A program made the position numbers and the translations under genes. DNA of 64,000 nucleotides, from the NCBI GenBank assembly GCA_030426805.1, contig JAUHXU010000005.1:310001-374000 (forward strand), given 5' to 3'. Below the pieces are notes generated by a model, which was not told the origin of the DNA, did no database searches, and was given only the letters and a program-made list of their open reading frames with translations. This document shows positions 58,738 through 64,000 of the stretch, one piece after another. Source of the stretch: a bacterium (GTDB lineage Bacteria > Planctomycetota > JAFGQW01). Each line of letters starts with the position of its first letter. The stretch's first letter is position 1.

Positions 58738-60630
58738 TCAGCCCGAGATCTCGATCTCGATCGCATTGGTCAACGCGACACCGGCGATGGCGCCGGCGTC
58801 GGCGATCGCCGCCTGCAACCGCGCCTTCGCGCCGATCAGCGCGCTCGCGTTCGGAAGCGCGATCGGCAGCCGCCCGTTGCCGGCACCGGCGACACCCCCG
58901 GTCCCTCCGAGTGCGAGCGGCAGCGGTGCATACGGCGGCGCGATCCAGACGGTACCGCCGAGCAGCGGCATCTGCGCGCGTCCCGAGCCGAGCACGACCC
59001 ACGACAGCGCGCCACCACGGGCCGCCTCGACGTGCATCGCGACGGTCGTACCGATGCGCATCGTCCCGACCGCGAAGAGCTCCGGGACGACGGCGCCGGT
59101 TCCCGCGAGCCCCGTCCCGTACGGGGCCGTGCGAAGCGCGGCATTCGCGTTGACGAACGCCCACCCGAACGAGCGATCCCAACCCGGCTGCCCACGGTCC
59201 CGGCCCGCACGCAGCGACAGCTCGACCTCGCGCACCGTCGCGTTCGGCCGGCGAGACAGGATCAGTGCCGCGACGCCCGCCGTGTAGGGCGTTGCGAACG
59301 ACGTGCCGTTGGAAGTCGTGTAGTCGCCGGGCTGCCAGCCCGCGGCCCCGGTTCGATCGGTCGTGTAGATCGCCGCCCCCGGCGCCGAGTACTCGATCGC
59401 GTTGCCGAAGCTCGAGAAGCTCGCGAGTCCACCGGTGCGATCGACCGCGCTGACCGCGTTCACCGCAGGGCTCGAGCCGGGATATTCGACGCGGTTGCGC
59501 GAGAAGTTCCCGGCGATCGCGAAGTGGATCATCCCGGCCTGTCGCGTCGCCGCGTACTGCGCGTCGATCGCCGACGACGACGATCCGTAGTAGTTCGAGT
59601 TGTTCGTGATGCGAATGCCGTTGCGCTGCCCCCACGCGAGCGCGTTGACGGTCCAGCTCGACTGGCTGCTCCAGCCGCCGGAGCAACTCGACCGTGAGAT
59701 GAACGTGCGCGCGGACACGCTGACGCAGTTCGGCGCGATGCCGACGGTCCCGAGGTGGTTGTCGATCTTCGCGGTCACGCAGCCGGCGACCGGCGTGCCG
59801 TGGTTGTCGCACGCGTTCACCGGCGCGCCGAGGTTGCCGGTCTGGCTCGTCACGTCTACGCCGGGCTGCACGTTCAGATCAGGGTGCCCCGGTTCCACAC
59901 CCGTGTCGATCACGAGGACGCGCACCGACGGCGAGCCGGTCGTCAGGTCCCACGCGAGATCGGCATCCATGTCCATGTCGGCGACGCCGTTGTTCTGCCC
60001 GGTGTTGATCATCCCCCAGAGCTGCGGCACGCCGGGATCGTTCGGAATGTGCCCGCCGCCGCCGGTGAAGAGCCAGTCCGGCTCGGCCCATTCGACGTCC
60101 GCGTCCTCCGCGAGCCGGTTCGCGAACGCGAGCACCGCCAATCCGTCGCGCGAGCGAGCGCGCAGATGCAACGCGCCGTCCATCCCGCCGAAGCGACGCT
60201 CGACGACGTCGGCGTCGTCGCGATGCGATGGCCACTGCATCGCGTGATGCCGTCGGCCCTCCGCCCAACGAACGAGTACGCCGGGCGTCACCGCGAACCA
60301 GCCGTCGTCGAAGCCGTGGAACACCGGCGACGCGAACGCGACACCGGCACAGCCGAGCACGCGATCGATACGGCCACGCACCGCATGCGGACCAGCGGCC
60401 GGCGCCGCGAACGTGACCATCCGCCACCCGGGGACCGCAATCGGGGCATCGTCGACGACGTCCATGAGTTGCGGCGCAAGCGAGCCGTTCGCCCGCACGA
60501 GCATCCGATGGGCATCCACATCGAGCACGACGCGCTCGCTGCGGTAGACGCGGTACGGTTCCTGCAGCTCTGCGCCACTCGCCAGCAACAGGCAGACCAC
60601 CACGAACACGGTGAACGGGCTCGATCGCAT
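58738..60630 (-). CDS. Secreted subtilisin-like serine protease (S8) with GTGC-type C-terminal domain
   Basis: 630 residues from ATG 60630 (AGGAGG five bases upstream), signal peptide TVFVVVCLLLASGA. Residues about 30-200 are a pro-region. The S8 triad is D242 in VLVIDTGVEPGHPDLN, H277 in DNHGTPVAGCV and S444 in NGTSFATPYTAGVAALIL, with the oxyanion Asn in FAIAGNFSRN. From about residue 498 a C-terminal domain begins APYGTGLAGTG and ends VALTNAIEIEIS. It is the same family as in the DNRLRE protein at 9387-10451, although its two cysteines are missing here. The protease is expected to act outside the cell; its target is unknown. Confidence 0.9.
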   Translation of the reverse strand: MRSSPFTVFVVVCLLLASGAELQEPYRVYRSERVVLDVDAHRMLVRANGSLAPQLMDVVDDAPIAVPGWRMVTFAAPAAGPHAVRGRIDRVLGCAGVAFASPVFHGFDDGWFAVTPGVLVRWAEGRRHHAMQWPSHRDDADVVERRFGGMDGALHLRARSRDGLAVLAFANRLAEDADVEWAEPDWLFTGGGGHIPNDPGVPQLWGMINTGQNNGVADMDMDADLAWDLTTGSPSVRVLVIDTGVEPGHPDLNVQPGVDVTSQTGNLGAPVNACDNHGTPVAGCVTAKIDNHLGTVGIAPNCVSVSARTFISRSSCSGGWSSQSSWTVNALAWGQRNGIRITNNSNYYGSSSSAIDAQYAATRQAGMIHFAIAGNFSRNRVEYPGSSPAVNAVSAVDRTGGLASFSSFGNAIEYSAPGAAIYTTDRTGAAGWQPGDYTTSNGTSFATPYTAGVAALILSRRPNATVREVELSLRAGRDRGQPGWDRSFGWAFVNANAALRTAPYGTGLAGTGAVVPELFAVGTMRIGTTVAMHVEAARGGALSWVVLGSGRAQMPLLGGTVWIAPPYAPLPLALGGTGGVAGAGNGRLPIALPNASALIGAKARLQAAIADAGAIAGVALTNAIEIEISG

Positions 60631-60813
60631 TCGTGCCTCCTGATCTCTCGACCACCCTGGCCCCCACGGTAGCGGAAACGCGGGGGCGTGTCGCCGGGAA
60701 ACGCCCCGACCTCGCCGGGATCTGACGCGCTTCCAACAACTTCCCAACATCGATGCGATAGCCTTCTTCCGTCGGCCGGCCGCCGGAGACCCGTTCGGAA
60801 GGATGCAATCGTG

Positions 60814-63399
60814 ATGAAGGCCTGTTGGATCGCGCTCGCGGCACTGCTCGCCGCCGCGCCGCTCGTCGCGCAGGACGACCCACCGGTGGATCCGCGCGAG
60901 CGCGAGTTGCTCTCGGCCGAGATCGCCGAACTGACCGACGGCGATCTCGACCGGGCAATCGCCGTCTACCGAAAGGTGCGCGGCGATGCGGAGGCACCGG
61001 CGACGCTGCAGCATCGTGCGTCGTATGCCCTGGCGCGTGCGCTGCGGAAGCGTGGCGCGCTGCAGGAAGCCGAGACGGTCCTTCGTGCGCTCGTCTCCGC
61101 GAAGGGCGTCGACCCGGCGATCGCGAAGCCCGCCGCGGCGTTCTTGCGCGAGTTGACGGCGCCGGCCGCGGACACGCCGTTCGACTGGCGCACGGCGATG
61201 GAGAACGACCCGGCGCTGCGCGAGCGGATCGTGCAGCTGTGCCTCGACCTCGTGAACCCGTCGAAGCGCTTCGAGACGATGCTGAGCCTGATCGCGATCG
61301 GGCGGATCGCGGCGCCGACCGTCGAGCAGTTCGGCCGCGCGACCGGCTCGCTCTCGCACCGCCAGTCGCTCGGGATCGTGTTGCTCCGCACCGGCCACTT
61401 CGACGCGCTCCCATGGGTGTTCGGCACGTCGACCGGGAAGCTGATCGAGCATCACACCTGGGACGTGTTCGAGCTCGGGTCGTGGTTGATGCAGCAGCCC
61501 GCCGCGACGCGGAAGACGTTCCTCGACGCACTCCGAGTGGTCACGATCGTCCCGGAGGCGACGTGGGCGGCGGGGCTCCTCCGCGCGTATTGTGGTGACG
61601 GGGCCGGCGCCGAGCGGTGGCTCGTCGCACTCGACCCGATCCTGAAAATGGAAGGGATGTTCGCACGGAAGCTGTATCGCCCCCTGCTCCGCGTGCTGAT
61701 CGAGCGAGACGACGCCGTGCGCAACGCGATGCTCGCACGACTCCGAAAACCGGACGCCGTTCCTGTGATGACCGCCTATCGCTACTGCTTCGAGATTCTA
61801 CGCGAACGCCTGCTGCCGGGGCTGAGCGGCAAGGAGCTGGTCGCAGCGCTCGAGCGTGGCCGATCTAGAAACAGCTACAGGCAGGCAGACGTCGAAGCGA
61901 CGGTGCACGGCTTGTTCGTGCGATTGCTCGACGACGGTGACGTCGCCTCGGCGCGCGCGCTCGCGGCTTCGTCCGACAACAGGGACTGGATCACCCGCCG
62001 CTACCTGAGACCCAACACGGCTCCGGTGCCCGCGAGCTTCTTGCCCGTGCTCCGCGAGGCGCCGTTCGGCGCGCAATGGTTGTGGGACCGACTCCGAACG
62101 CAGGACAACCCGGGCCTCGTGCCCGCGTTCGTCGCGACGCTGCGCGACGGGAAGGCGCGAACCCTGCTGACTGATCCGCTCTGGCCGGGACAGGGGTTTT
62201 CGACAACAAGCGCGTTCGTCCGGGCGATGCCCGAAGTACTGACGTTCGACGATCCGTGGGCCCGCAACTTCGCCGCATTCGTCATTGCCAATCGTCCGGA
62301 TGACCAGACCGAGGCGATCGCGAAGGTGCTCGCCAAGACGGCGATCACCGAAGGGGCCGTCCCCGACGACGTCAACACGGCACACAACCAGGTCCACCGC
62401 GCCACCGCCGCCGGCGCGCTGTGGGCGCTGCTCCGCGCGACAGACTCGCACCCGGAGCACGCTCCGATCGCGGTAGACGCCCTCGGCCGGGTCGCCGACG
62501 AGAAGGCGGCCGGTCACGCCCTTAGCCGTTACGAGGTTCGCGAGGAGTTGCTCGGCCTCGCGATCCGTGGCGCGACGACGCCGAGTGGCCTCGTCGCCGC
62601 ACGGCGGCTCGCGAAGCACATCTCGGACGCCCATCTCACGAACGCGGTCCCGCCGCTCCGGGCGCTCTTCGAGGACCCGCGGCGCCGCGAAGCGTTTCGA
62701 TGGATCGGCACGCACGCGTTCACGCCGGTCGAGGCGTGGCGTCCGCTCTTCGAAGCGACGTTCCGCGACACGGCGTTCGACGACGCCATCCGAGTCGCGT
62801 CGTTCCACCACGCGTGGCCGGCGAGCGCCGCGTGGGTCGACTGGGAGGGGTTCCTCGCGAAACCGGATCCACGCGCATGGCCGATCCTCCGCGCGCTCAC
62901 GGACGGTCAGGTGCGCCCGGGACAAAACCTGTCGGGACGATTCCGCGACTGGCTGTTCGAGCAACCACGCCAGCGAGAAAAGGCGATTCTGGCGGCGCTG
63001 CTCGCGAGCACTGACGCGAAGCTCCGCCTGATCGGCGTGCTGCTCGGTCGCCAATCTGCCCGCGACCCTGCGTGGACGACCGCGTTCTTGGGCAGCGCGC
63101 TCAAGGACACCGACGACGACGTCCGACACGCCGCCGTCCATGCGCTCGCTGGGACGCGGAGCGCCCACGCGCTGCCGCATCTGCTGCGGATCCTCAACGA
63201 CCCCGCGCTCGAGCACTTGCGCCCCCCTTATCTCGAGCGGGTCCTCCATCGGCTCGTCGAGATCGCCTCGCCAGAGACGATCCCGGCGGTCGCGGCACTG
63301 CTCGACGACCCGAACCTGAACGTGCGCGCCGCAGCCGCCGCGGCACTCCGCAAGATCCGACAGGCGATCACCGACCGCGATGAAGCGCGACGGAAGTAA
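60814..63399 (+). CDS. Secreted HEAT-repeat protein
   Basis: 861 residues from ATG 60814 (GTG 60811 is an alternative; GGAAGGA upstream). Signal peptide ACWIALAALLAAAPLVAQ. An N-terminal TPR-like region (DLDRAIAVYRKVRGDAEAPA, YALARALRKRGALQEAETVL) precedes a long array of helical repeats, for example TTPSGLVAARRLAKHI, TDDDVRHAAVHALAGTRSAH and NLNVRAAAAAALRKIRQ. The repeats become most canonical near the C terminus. No catalytic motif. It overlaps the next gene by 20 bases, which couples it to a membrane protein. Confidence 0.7.
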   Translation: MKACWIALAALLAAAPLVAQDDPPVDPRERELLSAEIAELTDGDLDRAIAVYRKVRGDAEAPATLQHRASYALARALRKRGALQEAETVLRALVSAKGVDPAIAKPAAAFLRELTAPAADTPFDWRTAMENDPALRERIVQLCLDLVNPSKRFETMLSLIAIGRIAAPTVEQFGRATGSLSHRQSLGIVLLRTGHFDALPWVFGTSTGKLIEHHTWDVFELGSWLMQQPAATRKTFLDALRVVTIVPEATWAAGLLRAYCGDGAGAERWLVALDPILKMEGMFARKLYRPLLRVLIERDDAVRNAMLARLRKPDAVPVMTAYRYCFEILRERLLPGLSGKELVAALERGRSRNSYRQADVEATVHGLFVRLLDDGDVASARALAASSDNRDWITRRYLRPNTAPVPASFLPVLREAPFGAQWLWDRLRTQDNPGLVPAFVATLRDGKARTLLTDPLWPGQGFSTTSAFVRAMPEVLTFDDPWARNFAAFVIANRPDDQTEAIAKVLAKTAITEGAVPDDVNTAHNQVHRATAAGALWALLRATDSHPEHAPIAVDALGRVADEKAAGHALSRYEVREELLGLAIRGATTPSGLVAARRLAKHISDAHLTNAVPPLRALFEDPRRREAFRWIGTHAFTPVEAWRPLFEATFRDTAFDDAIRVASFHHAWPASAAWVDWEGFLAKPDPRAWPILRALTDGQVRPGQNLSGRFRDWLFEQPRQREKAILAALLASTDAKLRLIGVLLGRQSARDPAWTTAFLGSALKDTDDDVRHAAVHALAGTRSAHALPHLLRILNDPALEHLRPPYLERVLHRLVEIASPETIPAVAALLDDPNLNVRAAAAAALRKIRQAITDRDEARRK

Positions 63400-64000
63400 G
63401 ACACTCCTCGGTTGCCTCGGCCTCGTCGCGATCGGCGCGGCGGCGCTCGCGTGGTGGTCGATCCGGCTGGCCGGCCGCGAACTCGACGACGGCGAGCGAC
63501 GCGTGCGTCGGTCGATCGAGGCCGAGGCGGTCGCAGGGGCTCGCCGTGTCGGCGGCGCCGTCACCGCCGCGATGGCACGCGAGCCCCGCGCGACCGCGCG
63601 CATCGTGGACGGTCGACTCGGACCCGCGTCGGCCGGTCCGGAGGCGCCGCCGCCCCCTGCCGCCGACTACCACCGATTCGCCCGCGCGATCGCCGGCGGG
63701 CGCGCATTCGAGTTCGCCCGCAACGAACCGGCGCGCGCACTCGACGCCTACGCATTCTACCTGCCGTCGATCCGCGACCCGGCCCTTCGCACCCGCCTGC
63801 GCTTCCGCGTCGGCCGCGTGGCCGCTGCAACCGGCCGAACCGATGTCGCACGCGAGGCGTTCCGCGGCGTCTGGTCGACGACGGGCATCGTCGAGGGCGG
63901 CGTCCCACTCGACCTCGCCGCCGGCTCACGCCTCCTCCGCGACGGTGAGCTGTCGGCCGATGCGTTCGTCGCGCGCCTCACCGAGCGACGGGATGCGGTC
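63380..64000 (+). CDS. Membrane-anchored protein, incomplete at the window edge
   Basis: The frame from ATG 63380 stays open for 207 codons to the end of the window. It starts 20 bases before the HEAT gene stop. An N-terminal TM helix (TLLGCLGLVAIGAAALAWWS) is followed by a charged helical stretch (GRELDDGERRVRRSIEAEAV) and an Ala/Arg-rich region. The layout (anchor plus extracytoplasmic part, more to come) fits a sensor kinase N terminus or a TPR/HEAT partner protein, but nothing diagnostic is visible. It is likely co-translated with the HEAT protein. Confidence 0.7.
   Translation, partial: MKRDGSKTLLGCLGLVAIGAAALAWWSIRLAGRELDDGERRVRRSIEAEAVAGARRVGGAVTAAMAREPRATARIVDGRLGPASAGPEAPPPPAADYHRFARAIAGGRAFEFARNEPARALDAYAFYLPSIRDPALRTRLRFRVGRVAAATGRTDVAREAFRGVWSTTGIVEGGVPLDLAAGSRLLRDGELSADAFVARLTERRDAV

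Noticed and set aside
60683..60707. GGGGCGT / ACGCCCC inverted repeat as an operator upstream of the HEAT gene
   Set aside because: Arms are short and G+C-biased and one arm carries an extra G; chance is likely in this composition.
1..64000. CRISPR arrays, tRNA/rRNA genes, insertion sequences, prophage or integrase genes
   Set aside because: I found no spaced repeats, tRNA-like cloverleaf ends or transposase/integrase motifs on reading both strands; covariance-model scans would be needed to exclude small RNAs.

Overview
The window is very G+C-rich, densely packed bacterial chromosome carrying about 45 genes on both strands. I see no tRNA, rRNA, CRISPR array, insertion sequence, integrase or phage gene. 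Several traits point to Planctomycetota, probably a deep-branching uncultured lineage: receptor Ser/Thr kinases fused to formylglycine-generating-enzyme-like (FGE-like) domains and paired with ECF-type sigma factors, several secreted PQQ-type beta-propeller proteins, carboxypeptidase-regulatory-like and HEAT-repeat secreted proteins, DUF3311 with an SSS symporter, and a 'GTGC...' C-terminal domain on secreted proteins. That assignment is inference from gene content.

Layout. 1-3136: a radical SAM HemN/HemW-like protein, a flavin-dependent halogenase-like oxidoreductase and an EamA-like membrane protein, closed by a strong hairpin. 3216-6721 (minus): three prepilin-like proteins and a HEAT protein. 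7101-10451: a membrane M28 peptidase facing a DNRLRE-domain secreted protein. 10628-13318: kinase/FGE fusion. 13325-19937 (minus): two beta-propeller proteins, DUF3311, an SSS symporter and an ECF sigma factor in one tight run. 20122-27735: an operon of an exported protein, a GT4 glycosyltransferase, a nucleotidyltransferase pair resembling a toxin-antitoxin module, a beta-propeller protein and a MacB/LolD-type ABC exporter. 27749-33674 (minus): HEAT and regulatory-like-domain secreted proteins, an esterase, a membrane protein and a kinase. 33788-35401: a GT39-like membrane protein.

35482-43923 is the most unusual operon. Eight tightly coupled genes encode a GcvH-like lipoyl protein, a CobW-type G3E GTPase, a Cys-rich protein, a two-cluster ferredoxin-like protein, a radical SAM enzyme, a DUF116-polyprenyl synthetase fusion and two terpene-cyclase-like alpha/alpha-barrel proteins. 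It looks like an isoprenoid pathway in which a lipoyl carrier and Fe-S redox proteins act together with prenyl chain synthesis and cyclisation; the product is unknown.

43904-51633: a pterin dehydratase, a tetraheme lipoprotein made by internal duplication, and a second kinase/FGE-ECF pair. 51859-52383 is a peroxiredoxin gene whose peroxidatic cysteine codon is an in-frame TGA followed at the right distance by a hairpin that fits a bacterial SECIS element: a probable selenoprotein, which conventional gene calling would cut in two. 52522-64000: a regulatory-like-domain protein, two membrane proteins, an SGNH hydrolase, a GT39-like protein, a subtilisin-like protease, a HEAT protein and an open frame leaving the window.

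Gene calls rest on reading motifs by eye; no database search was run. Start codons were chosen from Shine-Dalgarno (SD) matches, overlaps with upstream stops and signal peptides, and are noted where ambiguous.
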